Of a DNA stretch of 64,000 nucleotides, positions 34,358-44,072 are shown in pieces. The DNA is from Methanolobus mangrovi (GTDB lineage: Archaea; Halobacteriota; Methanosarcinia; Methanosarcinales; Methanosarcinaceae): the NCBI RefSeq assembly GCF_031312535.1, contig NZ_CP133594.1, positions 1,736,001 to 1,800,000 on the forward strand. Direction: 5' to 3'. How positions within the stretch are numbered: the stretch's first letter is position 1; each line of letters begins with the position of its first letter. Under the pieces are notes generated by a model. The model saw nothing but the letters and a program-made list of their open reading frames with translations. It made no database searches and was not told the origin of the DNA. The position numbers and the translations under genes are program-made.

Positions 34358-35638
34358 TCAGTGTTTCTCCCATTTCTTAAGTTTCATGACCTCTGACAGA
34401 GTTGATCCTCTGCGAATCTCCTCGAAAAGACGCTGTTCTGTCTTCTCAACTTCCTTTGCGCGTCTTGCAATCTCATAGGCACGTTCCTTTGGGATTACCA
34501 CTACACCATTGTCATCCCCTATGATATAATCACCCGGACTTACGGACTGGTTCCCGCAGACAATTTCAGAATTGATTTCACCAAAACCTTTGGGTTCTCC
34601 TGCATTCGGAACATTACACGTTGCAAATACAGGTAACCCTATTTTACGAATCTCATCTATATCCCTTACCGCCCCATCAACGACAACACCCGCTATACCC
34701 TTGTTAAGGCAGCTCAGGGTTGCAAGGCCACCCCATGGAGCAACATGCCTGCTGCCATTATAGATGACAATCACGTCCCCTTCCTTTGCCTCATCTATGG
34801 CCTCAACGGCCTTGGCCCAGTCACCTTTGAAAGTCTGGACAGTAACCGCAGTACCAATCATTTTTTTGCCGGGCATCATGGAGAATATATCCTGCATAGC
34901 TCCTTTACGGTGCATGGCATCTGAAATATTGGAAGTTGAAACATCCTCCAGTATCTTGCGGATCTCATCAGCAGGCGAACTTTTCAACACAGGTGCAGAA
35001 GAAGGAGAATCCACACTTTTCCGGATGGCCTTTGCTGAAGCGGTCACATTGGACGAGCGGACAATACTTCCCCCAACTATCACGATCTTCGCGCCAGAAG
35101 CCACAGCTTCAGAGCAGGAACTGGCATCCAGCCCGCCTGCAACAGCAACCGGGATACTCACCTGTTCCACTACTTTTTTCATTATGGCAAGTGAGTCATG
35201 GCCTTCCATCTGCTGGTCGATGCCAGCATGCACATTAATGTAATCTACCCCTAACTTCTCCAGTTCGATACTGCGGGCAACCGGATCATTACAAGATATC
35301 AGGTCTGCCATTATCTTCACACCATATTTTTTTCCGGCACGTATCGCCTCCAGAATGGTGGAATTATCAGCGCTGGCAAGTACAACAACAATATCAGCAC
35401 CTGCTTTGGCACCCATTTCAACTTCCATGGAACCAGTATCTGCTATTTTCATATCTGCGATAATTATCCGGTCAGGAAAGTTCTTCCTGAGCTCCCTTAT
35501 AGCATCCATGCCCTCGCTTTTTATGAGCGGTGTTCCGACTTCTATCCAGTCCGCACCTCCCTCAAGGGATTCTTTCGCTATCTGTATTGCCCGATCCGTT
35601 TCTAAGAGGTCAAGAGCTACCTGAATGATTGGTTTGAT
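34358..35638 (-). CDS. Hexulose-6-phosphate synthase / RraA-like fusion (apparent AUC start)
   Basis: The frame encodes an N-terminal orotidine-decarboxylase-like barrel of 3-hexulose-6-phosphate synthase ([46 protein letters not shown]). An RraA-like C-terminal domain (about 225-426) follows, with [14 protein letters not shown] and [15 protein letters not shown]. Methanogens carry this fusion. Hps makes hexulose 6-phosphate from formaldehyde and Ru5P, or runs in reverse for ribose supply. Homology begins at [12 protein letters not shown], directly after GGTGATC. Here the expected ATG is ATC at 35638-35636, in frame. The first ATG downstream (35509) would remove 43 residues, including the first strand of the barrel. 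Confidence 0.82.
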   Translation of the reverse strand: MKPIIQVALDLLETDRAIQIAKESLEGGADWIEVGTPLIKSEGMDAIRELRKNFPDRIIIADMKIADTGSMEVEMGAKAGADIVVVLASADNSTILEAIRAGKKYGVKIMADLISCNDPVARSIELEKLGVDYINVHAGIDQQMEGHDSLAIMKKVVEQVSIPVAVAGGLDASSCSEAVASGAKIVIVGGSIVRSSNVTASAKAIRKSVDSPSSAPVLKSSPADEIRKILEDVSTSNISDAMHRKGAMQDIFSMMPGKKMIGTAVTVQTFKGDWAKAVEAIDEAKEGDVIVIYNGSRHVAPWGGLATLSCLNKGIAGVVVDGAVRDIDEIRKIGLPVFATCNVPNAGEPKGFGEINSEIVCGNQSVSPGDYIIGDDNGVVVIPKERAYEIARRAKEVEKTEQRLFEEIRRGSTLSEVMKLKKWEKH

Positions 35639-35735
35639 ATGATCACCTTTGGAAATACTTACACTACTAAAATACTTGAAAACCTATAAATTTAATCACG
35701 TAAAATTAATATCTTGTGAAATAATCCGGAGAAAA

Positions 35736-36182
35736 ATGACTGAAAACAAAGAGATATCCGATCAGGAACGACAAATATTGCTGAACAGGCTTCACAAGTG
35801 TCTTTTCTGGGTAGGAGAACAGATTCCCAGTAAGATATGCATCAAAGGAAGAGAGGTAAACCTTCATGAAGTGGTATGGGAAATCGTCAATAAAGCAAAA
35901 CTGGATCATGATGACCTGAAAAACATAGATTGTTTTTTAGAGCTCTTGCGTGATAAAGAAAAGGAATACGAGGAATGCCTCGAACATGAACATCTGAACT
36001 GTGACGAGGCAAAAGAACTCTTTGACAGGGCTGCCGGTGTTATGCGAGCTATTATGGACCTAAAGGAACTGACGATATCATCTAAAAGAAAAGTCATTTT
36101 CAAAAACCGGCATATCTGCAAAGATGTGAGTACAGATGAGTGGGATGCGTTGACAGAAGATATAAACAAAAATGAGCGCTGA
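35736..36182 (+). CDS. Conserved hypothetical protein (DUF5788-like)
   Basis: The start at 35736 follows CCGGAG. The frame continues 29 codons upstream without a site. The 148-residue soluble helical protein resembles a family seen in Methanosarcinaceae that I would place tentatively as DUF5788. It has an acidic central segment with paired Cys/Glu-rich helices (ECLEHEHLNCDEAKELFDRA) and a basic C-terminal KRKVIFKNRHICKDVS. No enzyme motif is seen. It lies 60 bases before pyrB in the same direction, so it may share its transcript. Confidence 0.55.
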   Translation: MTENKEISDQERQILLNRLHKCLFWVGEQIPSKICIKGREVNLHEVVWEIVNKAKLDHDDLKNIDCFLELLRDKEKEYEECLEHEHLNCDEAKELFDRAAGVMRAIMDLKELTISSKRKVIFKNRHICKDVSTDEWDALTEDINKNER

Positions 36183-36242
36183 ATATCATACATCCATATT
36201 ATCAGGCAAATATTATATCCCATGTAATGCCTTTAGTAGTCA

Positions 36243-37169
36243 ATGAAATTCAAGGAACAACATATCATTTCCATGAGGGAATTCTCCAGGGAAATGATCG
36301 ATCATATCCTCGATGCTGCTGAAAAGATGGAGCCCATTGCACACGGGAAACAGAAATCAGACCTGCTTGCCGGAAAAGTTCTTGCAGTCCTTTTTTTTGA
36401 ACCAAGTACAAGAACCAGAATGTCCTTTGAGACTGCAATGTTGCGGCTTGGAGGAGATGTTCTGAATCTTGGATCAGTGGATGCAAGTTCCATAGCCAAG
36501 GGAGAAACGCTTGCAGATACCATCAGAGTTGTTGATGGGTATGTGGATGCTATCGTATTACGTCACCCAAAAGAAGGAGCTGCACAGCTTGCATCCGAGT
36601 TTGCAAAAGTACCAATCCTTAATGCAGGAGACGGGGCAGGCCATCATCCAACGCAGACGCTGCTTGACCTTTACACCATCAGGCGTGAAAGCCATCTTGA
36701 TGGATTGAAAATTGCACTTGCCGGTGACCTGAAATATGGAAGGACGGTACATTCCCTTTGTTATGCGTTATCCCTTTACGGTGCGCAAATAACACTGATA
36801 TCCCCAAAGGAACTTCGTATGCCGGATGAGATAATCAGCGACATAATAGCAAGGGGTGCAAAGATCATTGAAACTGATTCCATTGAGGATGCCATCAATG
36901 ATGTTGACGTGCTTTACATGACGCGCATACAAAAGGAAAGATTCCCGGATCCTGCGGAGTATCAAAAGGTTGCTAACAAGCTTAAAATAACAATTGAAAC
37001 TTTAAAAGATGTGAAACCTGAATTAAAGATCATGCATCCGTTGCCAAGGGTCAATGAGATAGATACAAAAATTGATGACACGCCACATGCATGTTATTTC
37101 AAACAGGCATTCTATGGAGTACCTGTACGTATGGCGCTTTTGGGACTGGTTTTAGGGGCTATAGAATGA
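36243..37169 (+). CDS. pyrB: Aspartate carbamoyltransferase catalytic chain
   Basis: This 308-residue enzyme commits carbamoyl phosphate and aspartate to pyrimidine synthesis. It shows the carbamoyl-phosphate site FFEPSTRTRMSFETA (about 51-65), HPTQTLLDLYTI and the C-terminal HPLPRVNEIDTKIDDTPH. The stop overlaps the start of pyrI by four bases, so the chains are made together as in other archaea with the allosteric holoenzyme. Confidence 0.96.
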   Translation: MKFKEQHIISMREFSREMIDHILDAAEKMEPIAHGKQKSDLLAGKVLAVLFFEPSTRTRMSFETAMLRLGGDVLNLGSVDASSIAKGETLADTIRVVDGYVDAIVLRHPKEGAAQLASEFAKVPILNAGDGAGHHPTQTLLDLYTIRRESHLDGLKIALAGDLKYGRTVHSLCYALSLYGAQITLISPKELRMPDEIISDIIARGAKIIETDSIEDAINDVDVLYMTRIQKERFPDPAEYQKVANKLKITIETLKDVKPELKIMHPLPRVNEIDTKIDDTPHACYFKQAFYGVPVRMALLGLVLGAIE

Positions 37170-37636
37170 CTGACATCGAAACAGAACTAAGGGTGCGCAG
37201 GATAGAGAATGGAACTGTTATAGACCACATCACTGCAGGAAAAGCACTGAATGTACTAAAAATACTCGGACTGCCGGATTCATCCCACGGAGTTGTAAGT
37301 GTCCTGATCAACTCGCATGGAGAATACGGGAAAAAAGACGTTGTAAAAATTGAGAATCGTGAGCTTAAGGTTAAAGAGGTTGACAGAATAGCACTTATCG
37401 CACCTAACGCAACGATCAATATTATACGCAACTTCAATGTAACAAGCAAGAATAAGGTGCATATACCCTCTTTTGTAGAAGACGTTGTGGAATGCATAAA
37501 CCCTAATTGCATTTCCAATAGTGATGAACCAATTACTTCTAAATTCAAAGTGGATACGGAAAATGCATGCCTGAAACTCAGATGTTTTTACTGTGGCCGG
37601 GTGATTTCAGAAAATATTGCAGAGCAATTACTATAG
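37166..37636 (+). CDS. pyrI: Aspartate carbamoyltransferase regulatory chain
   Basis: This 156-residue nucleotide-binding and zinc-binding subunit has an N-terminal allosteric domain (TVIDHITAGKALNVLKILGL). The C-terminal zinc domain has four Cys, CINPNC and CLKLRCFYC (about 111-148). The start at 37166 overlaps pyrB by ATGA; an upstream frame extension inside pyrB has no support. It forms the regulated ATCase with PyrB. Confidence 0.95.
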   Translation: MTDIETELRVRRIENGTVIDHITAGKALNVLKILGLPDSSHGVVSVLINSHGEYGKKDVVKIENRELKVKEVDRIALIAPNATINIIRNFNVTSKNKVHIPSFVEDVVECINPNCISNSDEPITSKFKVDTENACLKLRCFYCGRVISENIAEQLL

Positions 37637-37682
37637 AGAGGTTTTAAAAATAAAAAAGAAGAAACGTTTGGAGGTAGCAATC

Positions 37683-37736
37683 ATGGCACTGAGATACATA
37701 TGCTACAAATCCAAATATATATTAGCAGATATATAA
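37683..37736 (+). CDS. Possible 17-residue microprotein after pyrI
   Basis: GGAGGT stands 7 bases before ATG 37683. The frame reads MALRYICYKSKYILADI and stops at 37736. The strong site makes it worth noting, but a frame this short occurs by chance. It is not conserved by any evidence visible here. The rest of 37637-37841 is AT-rich and empty. Confidence 0.2.
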   Translation: MALRYICYKSKYILADI

Positions 37737-37841
37737 TATTGATGGCCATTGTTCATGATTTATTACGCATCTTTATGCGCACACATATCCTAAACTGTGC
37801 CACAAATGAACATATTTATGCCTAAAAAAAGTGTTTTGCCA

Positions 37842-38633
37842 TTAAAGGCCAAGAATATCCTGCATAGTATAAATACCAGGTCCGGCACTGCCAATCCATG
37901 CCGCTGCTTTTACCGCACCGCCTGCAAATGCCTGTCTTGAATGGGCCTGATGTTTTATTTCGATCCTTTCGCCGTCACCTGCAAAGAGTACTGTATGATC
38001 ACCCACAATATCCCCACCGCGAACAGCGTGTATACCTATTTCTTTTCCGCGTGGAGCAAGCCCCTCACGGCCATAAACATAATCCTTGCCACCCAGAACG
38101 TCACTGATAACTTCGGCAGCACCTTTTGCAGTACCACTAGGAGCATCCTTTTTCTGATTATGGTGAGCTTCTATGATCTCAATGTCAGTGTCAGAAAGAT
38201 ATTTTGCAGCTTCCTTAAGAATCCTGAAAAATACATTTACACCAACTGAGTAGTTAGGCGAGATGATTCCTGCAACGTTATTTTCCACAATTGAGTCTTC
38301 AATTGCTTTTTTTTGTTCAGGAGTAAAACCGGTCGTGCCTATTACAAGACTCACGCCGGATGCTGCCGCCCGCGGAGCATTGACAACTGTAGCATTTGCA
38401 ATTGTAAAATCGATGAGCACCTGAGTTCCGGTTTCCTTTAGAACGGATTCCATGTCACTTACATCAGATATTGGTACATTCAAAGTACCTATCTGGGCGA
38501 CTTCACCTACATCTTTACCAATGTTAGCAAGATCGAAAGCTGATGTTAAGCATACATCTTCAGACCGGAGTATGTTTTCAATAATGAGTTTACCCATTCT
38601 TCCAGAGGCACCTGTAACTCCAGCGTTTATCAT
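37842..38633 (-). CDS. dapB: 4-hydroxy-tetrahydrodipicolinate reductase
   Basis: This 263-residue NAD(P)H-dependent enzyme belongs to lysine/diaminopimelate synthesis. It shows the Rossmann motif GVTGASGRMGKLI (about 5-17), VIGTTGFTPEQKKAIE, the catalytic EAHHNQKKDAPSGTAK and the C-terminal HQAHSRQAFAGGAVKAA. The ATG at 38633 overlaps the dapA stop by four bases. It is the third gene after rps17e and dapA. Confidence 0.95.
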   Translation of the reverse strand: MINAGVTGASGRMGKLIIENILRSEDVCLTSAFDLANIGKDVGEVAQIGTLNVPISDVSDMESVLKETGTQVLIDFTIANATVVNAPRAAASGVSLVIGTTGFTPEQKKAIEDSIVENNVAGIISPNYSVGVNVFFRILKEAAKYLSDTDIEIIEAHHNQKKDAPSGTAKGAAEVISDVLGGKDYVYGREGLAPRGKEIGIHAVRGGDIVGDHTVLFAGDGERIEIKHQAHSRQAFAGGAVKAAAWIGSAGPGIYTMQDILGL

Positions 38634-39505
38634 GCAATACACCCCATACTGCGAAGAACCTTTTCAAGTTCGACGCTGTTCTCTTCACTGAGAGGTGCAA
38701 GAGGGAGTCTCATAGCTCCACTTGATAAACCGATAAGTTCCACGGCACGCTTCACAGGAATAGGGTTAGTCTCTGTGAACAATTCACGGATCAGAGGTGC
38801 CATCTCAAAGTGAAGCTTTCTTGCAGTTTCAAGATCGCTGGCTTTGACAGCATCATATAGCTTAACCATCATTTCAGGAACAATGTTAGCAACAACAGAT
38901 ATCACACCTGCTCCACCCATAGCGAGTATTGGTAATGTAAGTCCGTCCTCACCGGAGAGAACTTCAAAATCCTCATCAACCGTCTGTTCAAGTATCTGTG
39001 ACACTTTACCAAGATTGCCACTTGCCTCTTTTACAGCTACAATGTTCTCTACTTTTGAAAGCTCAATAATGACTTCCAAAGGCATATCCTGTCCTGTTCT
39101 GGAAGGTACGTTATATAATACGATAGGGAGATCCGCAGATTCCGCTATTTTCTTAAAATGAGCAATCAGCCCTGCATTATTGGGCTTAATGTAATAGGGG
39201 GATATGATAAGAGCACCATCTGCTCCGGAGTCTGCCGCATGTTTGGTGAGTTCGACTGCTTCAACAGTGTTGTTAGAACCAGTACCGGCCATTACGGGAA
39301 CCTTTGCACAATCAACACAGAGGTTGATCAGCTCTTTATGCTCCCTGGTTGACAGGGTAGCAGATTCACCGGTCGTGCCACTGACAACAACTCCGGAAAC
39401 GCCACCTTCCTCAACATAATTGACAATATTTCTGAAACTTTCTGCATCGATACTATTGTCACTTGAGAATGGCGTTACAAGAGCAGGCAAAACTCCTTCG
39501 AACAT
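38630..39505 (-). CDS. dapA: 4-hydroxy-tetrahydrodipicolinate synthase
   Basis: This 291-residue TIM-barrel aldolase joins pyruvate and aspartate semialdehyde. It shows VVSGTTGESATLSTREHKEL (about 38-57), the catalytic Tyr in LYNVPSRTGQDMP and the Schiff-base Lys in VAVKEASGNLGKV. Length is typical. It lies 21 bases after rps17e and overlaps dapB, forming one operon common in archaea. Confidence 0.96.
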   Translation of the reverse strand: MFEGVLPALVTPFSSDNSIDAESFRNIVNYVEEGGVSGVVVSGTTGESATLSTREHKELINLCVDCAKVPVMAGTGSNNTVEAVELTKHAADSGADGALIISPYYIKPNNAGLIAHFKKIAESADLPIVLYNVPSRTGQDMPLEVIIELSKVENIVAVKEASGNLGKVSQILEQTVDEDFEVLSGEDGLTLPILAMGGAGVISVVANIVPEMMVKLYDAVKASDLETARKLHFEMAPLIRELFTETNPIPVKRAVELIGLSSGAMRLPLAPLSEENSVELEKVLRSMGCIA

Positions 39506-39526
39506 GGGAATATCCCTTCAGAATAA

Positions 39527-39721
39527 TTACTGCTGTGGTTTGTATGTCATCTTTCTTGTAACGTAACCAGCTACACGGTTTCTAATAACCTTACTCTCGA
39601 TTGTAGTGTACTTTGACACAAGTGGCTTGTTCTTATCGAAGTCAGTTGTAAATACGTCACCGTGCTTTTCTACTAAGCGAATTGAAATTCTCTTGATGTT
39701 GGTTTGTCTAATATTTCCCAT
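39527..39721 (-). CDS. rps17e: Ribosomal protein S17e
   Basis: This 64-residue basic protein of the small subunit is found only in archaea and eukaryotes. It has the family pattern [32 protein letters not shown] and [12 protein letters not shown]. It leads the dapA-dapB operon, a gene order known from other methanogens. Confidence 0.95.
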   Translation of the reverse strand: MGNIRQTNIKRISIRLVEKHGDVFTTDFDKNKPLVSKYTTIESKVIRNRVAGYVTRKMTYKPQQ

Positions 39722-39845
39722 GATAATTCTCCATTTTATTAGTATTATTAAGATGAAACTTTATGATAGTAACTTGTATCGGGTTATAATAAATACCCTT
39801 ACATTTATACCTTTTGGACTACTGGAAATGCACCTGAATACTTAA

Positions 39846-40133
39846 TTATATATCAGTCTTTCCCAGAAGACGGTCAATTGCCTTTGCATCCTTGAAAACT
39901 TGTTCCCTTGTACCTTTTTGATTGAAGAAAAGAGCAATCAGCACAATTAAAAGCCCAAGATTTGGATTGGATAAAGAGAACAGTACACCAAGCATAACAA
40001 GAGCTGATGCAAAGATACCTTTCAGAGCACCTTTACGATAGGAAGCAAGCCTGGTCCGCATATATATACGGACATCACGCAAAGTGAGGAACAGGACCAC
40101 AACATAAGCCAGAATTGCTATATATACATACAT
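39846..40133 (-). CDS. Small membrane protein with two to three segments
   Basis: This roughly 95-residue protein starts at the ATG at 40133, six bases after GGTG. ATGs at 40145 and 40151 are also in frame. Hydrophobic segments are about 1-18 (MYVYIAILAYVVVLFLTLRD), 37-55 and 58-75, with a basic loop between the first two and a charged cytoplasmic tail. No family is recognised. Neighbours give no hint. Confidence 0.6.
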   Translation of the reverse strand: MYVYIAILAYVVVLFLTLRDVRIYMRTRLASYRKGALKGIFASALVMLGVLFSLSNPNLGLLIVLIALFFNQKGTREQVFKDAKAIDRLLGKTDI

Positions 40134-40266
40134 TTTTGCACCCATTTGCAACTAATACCTGTTCAAGGTCTGTGATGTTATATCAGGATTCCGTCGGACA
40201 TGAAAATCACATAAAGTAAATGATATGCATAATTTAATTAAATCCAGAAATATACAGAGGTGTTGA

Positions 40267-41355
40267 ATGAAAAACTCATCCAGAGAACGAATAACACTAC
40301 ACCTTGACATGGATAGTTTCTACTCTTCTGTAGAAGTGAGAGATAGACCTGAACTTAAGGGGTTGCCTGTTGTTGTGGGCTCTGATCCAAAAGGCGGCAG
40401 TGGAAGAGGAGTTGTAAGCACATGTTCCTACGAGGCAAGGGAATTTGGAATACATTCCGGAATGCCCATATCAAAAGCCTACAGACTCTGCCCTGACGCA
40501 GCGTACCTTCAGGTCAATATGAAGCTTTACAAGGATACTTCTGAAAAGATAATGGATGTCATACGTATTTTCGCAGACAAATTCCAGCAGGTGAGCGTGG
40601 ATGAGGCTTACATAGACATAGGGGATTCGATAAGTGATTATGAGTCTGCAACCCTGCTTGCACAAAAGATCAAAAATGAAGTGAAACGCTTACAGGGACT
40701 CACATGCTCCATAGGAGTTGCACCCAACAAGGTCATTGCAAAAATAGCATCTGATTTCAATAAACCCGATGGACTTACGGTCGTAAGACCTGAAGATGTT
40801 CAGGATTTTCTGTTTCCTCTGCACGTATCGAAGATACCGGGCATAGGAAAGAAGACACAACCCATTCTTCAGGAAATGGGAATCGAATCTGTGGGACAGC
40901 TTGCATCATGTGATGTTCAGCTCCTGATAGCACGTTTCGGAAAGTTCGGGGTAGTGATGCACCAGCTTGCAAACGGGATAGACATGCGCGAGGTAAAGGA
41001 ACGCGAGGAAGTAAAATCCATCAGTACCGAGGATACTTTTGATGAAGACATATCAGACCCGGGAGAAATAGAAAACTCACTTGCCGGCCTTTCAGAGAAA
41101 GTCTATACATCACTCATCAAAAAGCGTTTCAGGTTCAGGACTGTGACCCTCAAGGTTCGTTTTGAAGATTTCAGAACATACACAAGGGCAAAGACATTAC
41201 ATGCGGCTACTACAGACAAAGAGGCGATTAGAAAAACATCTCTCAGTCTTATGGAAGAGTTTCTCGGAAAAGGCAGATTCCGATTACTTGGGGTTGGAGT
41301 TACCAAGCTTGAAAAAATTGATGAGAGACAGACATGTCTTAGTGATTTCCTGTAA
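40267..41355 (+). CDS. dinB: DNA polymerase IV (Y family)
   Basis: This 362-residue translesion polymerase shows the catalytic acids in LHLDMDSFYSSVEVRDRP (about 11-28) and VSVDEAYIDIGD (about 104-115). CSIGVAPNKVIAKIASDFNKP and the thumb helix-hairpin-helix KIPGIGKKTQPIL follow, then the little-finger domain. A short C-terminal QTCLSDFL may be a PCNA-binding tail. It is a single gene. Confidence 0.94.
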   Translation: MKNSSRERITLHLDMDSFYSSVEVRDRPELKGLPVVVGSDPKGGSGRGVVSTCSYEAREFGIHSGMPISKAYRLCPDAAYLQVNMKLYKDTSEKIMDVIRIFADKFQQVSVDEAYIDIGDSISDYESATLLAQKIKNEVKRLQGLTCSIGVAPNKVIAKIASDFNKPDGLTVVRPEDVQDFLFPLHVSKIPGIGKKTQPILQEMGIESVGQLASCDVQLLIARFGKFGVVMHQLANGIDMREVKEREEVKSISTEDTFDEDISDPGEIENSLAGLSEKVYTSLIKKRFRFRTVTLKVRFEDFRTYTRAKTLHAATTDKEAIRKTSLSLMEEFLGKGRFRLLGVGVTKLEKIDERQTCLSDFL

Positions 41356-41656
41356 GTGAATATTGTATCCAATACATATCGCATGTCTTTAAAAACCAGA
41401 AACTCATTCACAAATAAGCTATTAAATGGTTTTTTTACATAATTAAACTACTATTTGGCTTTTAATAAAGCAAATAATCTTATTTTAAAGAAAAAACAAG
41501 CATTAAGAGTAACATTCCTATTTTAAACAGATTCAAACACCATATAAGAACTAATACTAGAATAAAAGAGATTATCGTAGGTTTTTTATCTTTATAACTC
41601 CTATCGAGCTTTGGTTGCATATATTATGCATTCCAAAAATTAGAGGGTTATACCTG
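41356..41656 (+). other. AT-rich intergenic region
   Basis: These 301 bases hold no gene that I can support. A CTTTATAAC TATA-like element near 41589 could drive the following fusion gene. Confidence 0.4.
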
Positions 41657-43573
41657 ATGAAAGATAGATCTAAAGATTACCAGAACAAAGAAAAACAAAA
41701 ACCAAGGACATTAGGACCTGTACCACACCTTGAAGAACATGTGAACCCCGACTGGTGGAAGAAAATATTCAATTCACTCTACCTGAAAACCGATGCAGAT
41801 ATTGTTGATGATGCATCCATCACCAGACAGGAAATAGACACCTTTTCTTCAATACTCAATATTAATCCTGAAAGCCACGTACTTGACCTGTGCTGCGGGC
41901 AGGGCAGGCATTCACTTGAGCTTGCAAGAAGGGGATTTAAAAATGTAGAAGGACTTGACAGGTCGCACTACCTTATACAGAGAGCAAAGAACTCTGCAAA
42001 GAAAGAGAGTCTTGGAGTCAGGTTCAAAGAAGGGGACGCAAGAAAGACACCCCATGCAACAGACACCTTTGATGCCGTAATGCTCCTTGGAAACAGTTTT
42101 GGTTATTTTGAGACATCTGATGAAGACCTGAGGGTACTGAAAGAGGTAAAACGAATCCTCAAACCATGGGGAAAGATCCTGCTGGACGTTGCCGACGGCT
42201 CATACCTCAAGGAAAAATACCAGCCTCGTTCATGGGAATGGATAGATAAGCATAACTTTGTTTGTAGGGAACGTTCAATATCCACAGACGGACAGAAACT
42301 GATATCCAGGGAAGTTATCGTCAACGATACTTCAGGAGTTATCGCAGACCAGTTTTATGCAGAACGCCTCTACACAACTGAATCAATGATAGAACTCCTT
42401 AAGAAAGCAGACTTCGCTGACATAGAGATAGTGGATGCCATAAATTCCCAGACACTGAGAAACCAGGACCTCGGGATGATGGAGAGACGCATACTGGTCA
42501 CCGCTTCTGTAAGAAAAGAGTGGACACCCAAGAAGAAAAAAGTGAAGGATATTGAAAAGAATGTGGTGGTAGTTTTCGGTGACCCGAGGAAAAATGATTC
42601 ACTGAAACCATGCGGTGTCTTCGATGATGATGACATATATACCATCGACCAGCTAAAAGGCGGCCTCAATGAAATAGAAGGTTATTCTGTCAAATACCTG
42701 GACAATCACGATACGCTCATCAGTGACCTTTCAAAACTGAGAGGAAAGATAGACTTCATTTTTAACCTCTGTGATGAAGGCTTTGGGAACGACCCAAAGA
42801 AAGAGTTACATGTGCCTGCCGTTATGGAAATGCTGAACATCCCTTACACAGGTTCAGGCCCGCAGTGCCTGGCATTCTGTTACGACAAAGCACTTGTGAT
42901 AGGTATTGCCAAAGACCTGGGGGTTCCGGTACCAGAGGGAATTGTAGTAAAAGGAGAGGACAGCCTCTTCGAACTGCCAATGGATTTCCCGGTCATTGTG
43001 AAACCAAACTTCGGAGACTCGAGCTTTGGCCTGAACCAGCACAGCGTATGTAACAACCGTGATGAGGTCGTCAGGGCTATTTACGACATCAGGGAAGGGT
43101 TGGGATACGATAAACCCATACTAGTGGAGGAATTCCTTACAGGCCAGGACCTGAGTATTGGCATAATCGGAAATCCTCCTGAAAACTACACAGTCCTGCC
43201 GCTTACAAAGGAAGATTACTCCGAACTGCCTGAGGACCTCCCAAGATTATGTGGTTATGAGGCAAAATGGATACCTGATTCACCATACTGGAAGATCAAA
43301 TCCATGCCAGCAGACCTTCCAAAAGAAACAGAAGAACTCATAGTCGAGTGCAGCCTGAAACTTATCAACAGGCTTGAATGCAGGGATTACACCCGTCTGG
43401 ACTGGAGAGTTGACTCATCAGGCACTCCTAAACTACTGGAAGTAAACCCCAACCCGGGCTGGTGCTGGGACGGACATCTGGCAAAGATGGCAAAGATAGC
43501 CGGCATTTCATACACTGAGATGATAAGGATGATCCTTAAAAGTGCGGATGAAAGGATATCTGCACAGAGATAA
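41657..43573 (+). CDS. Methyltransferase / D-Ala-D-Ala ligase-like ATP-grasp fusion
   Basis: This 638-residue protein starts at the ATG at 41657. An upstream in-frame ATG lacks a site. Residues about 30-285 form a class I SAM methyltransferase (VLDLCCGQGRHSLELARRG, DTFDAVMLLGNSFGYF). Residues about 295-630 form an ATP-grasp ligase of the D-alanine-D-alanine ligase type (IDFIFNLCDEGFGNDP, PYTGSGPQCLAFCYDKALV, VIVKPNFGDSSFG, LEVNPNPGW with metal ligands). Both catalytic sets look intact. This archaeon should lack murein, so the ligase probably joins a different carboxylate and amine, and the first domain would methylate the substrate or product. The substrate is unknown and no neighbouring pathway gene is seen. 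Confidence 0.82.
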   Translation: MKDRSKDYQNKEKQKPRTLGPVPHLEEHVNPDWWKKIFNSLYLKTDADIVDDASITRQEIDTFSSILNINPESHVLDLCCGQGRHSLELARRGFKNVEGLDRSHYLIQRAKNSAKKESLGVRFKEGDARKTPHATDTFDAVMLLGNSFGYFETSDEDLRVLKEVKRILKPWGKILLDVADGSYLKEKYQPRSWEWIDKHNFVCRERSISTDGQKLISREVIVNDTSGVIADQFYAERLYTTESMIELLKKADFADIEIVDAINSQTLRNQDLGMMERRILVTASVRKEWTPKKKKVKDIEKNVVVVFGDPRKNDSLKPCGVFDDDDIYTIDQLKGGLNEIEGYSVKYLDNHDTLISDLSKLRGKIDFIFNLCDEGFGNDPKKELHVPAVMEMLNIPYTGSGPQCLAFCYDKALVIGIAKDLGVPVPEGIVVKGEDSLFELPMDFPVIVKPNFGDSSFGLNQHSVCNNRDEVVRAIYDIREGLGYDKPILVEEFLTGQDLSIGIIGNPPENYTVLPLTKEDYSELPEDLPRLCGYEAKWIPDSPYWKIKSMPADLPKETEELIVECSLKLINRLECRDYTRLDWRVDSSGTPKLLEVNPNPGWCWDGHLAKMAKIAGISYTEMIRMILKSADERISAQR

Positions 43574-43589
43574 TACTGCTTTTTTGTAA

Positions 43590-43616
43590 GGGGGATTTTT
43601 ACATCCCTCTTTTTTT
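43590..43616 (+). terminator. Terminator after the fusion gene
   Basis: A GGGAT/ATCCC hairpin is followed by CTCTTTTTTT, 16 bases after the stop at 43573. Confidence 0.7.
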
Positions 43617-43769
43617 AACAGGTTTCGGCAAATTTAAGTAATCTGGCTGCTCATGAATAAATGGGGGTAAATAGGGATTTGCGGATAGAAATATCTAAGC
43701 GGTTGATTTAATTTTCATAAGTATTAATGTTGAAATGTGGAAAATGTAGAGTAAACGGAGTGTGTAAGA

Positions 43770-44054
43770 GTGTTTTCAAAAGTACCCGCAGATATTGCAA
43801 GGATGAGCAAGGAAGACATAAATAAAGAAATGTTAAGGGCTGCACTAATTGCAGAATTGGATGCTATCAATCTTTATGAGCAGATGGCAGGCATGACCGA
43901 GAACGATGAGGTCAGAAGAGTTCTCCTTGATGTTGCAAAGGAAGAAAAGACCCACATTGGCGAGTTCCAGACACTCCTGTTAAGGATGGACAAGGAGCAG
44001 GTCGAGGAACTTGAAGCCGGCAGGGAAGAAGTGGATGAAGAGTTACAGAAATAA
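43770..44054 (+). CDS. Short ferritin-like protein, EncFtn type, copy 1
   Basis: This 94-residue helical protein has a GTG start after CGGAG. The pattern AELDAINLYEQMAGM (about 28-42) and VAKEEKTHIGEFQTLL (about 56-71) gives Glu and Glu-x-x-His metal ligands. The spacing resembles encapsulated ferritins, which form the iron site at a dimer interface. Known members store or oxidise iron inside encapsulins, but no encapsulin gene is in the window. A paralogue follows after 18 bases. Confidence 0.7.
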   Translation: MFSKVPADIARMSKEDINKEMLRAALIAELDAINLYEQMAGMTENDEVRRVLLDVAKEEKTHIGEFQTLLLRMDKEQVEELEAGREEVDEELQK

Positions 44055-44072
44055 CATCATGGAGAGGGTAGT

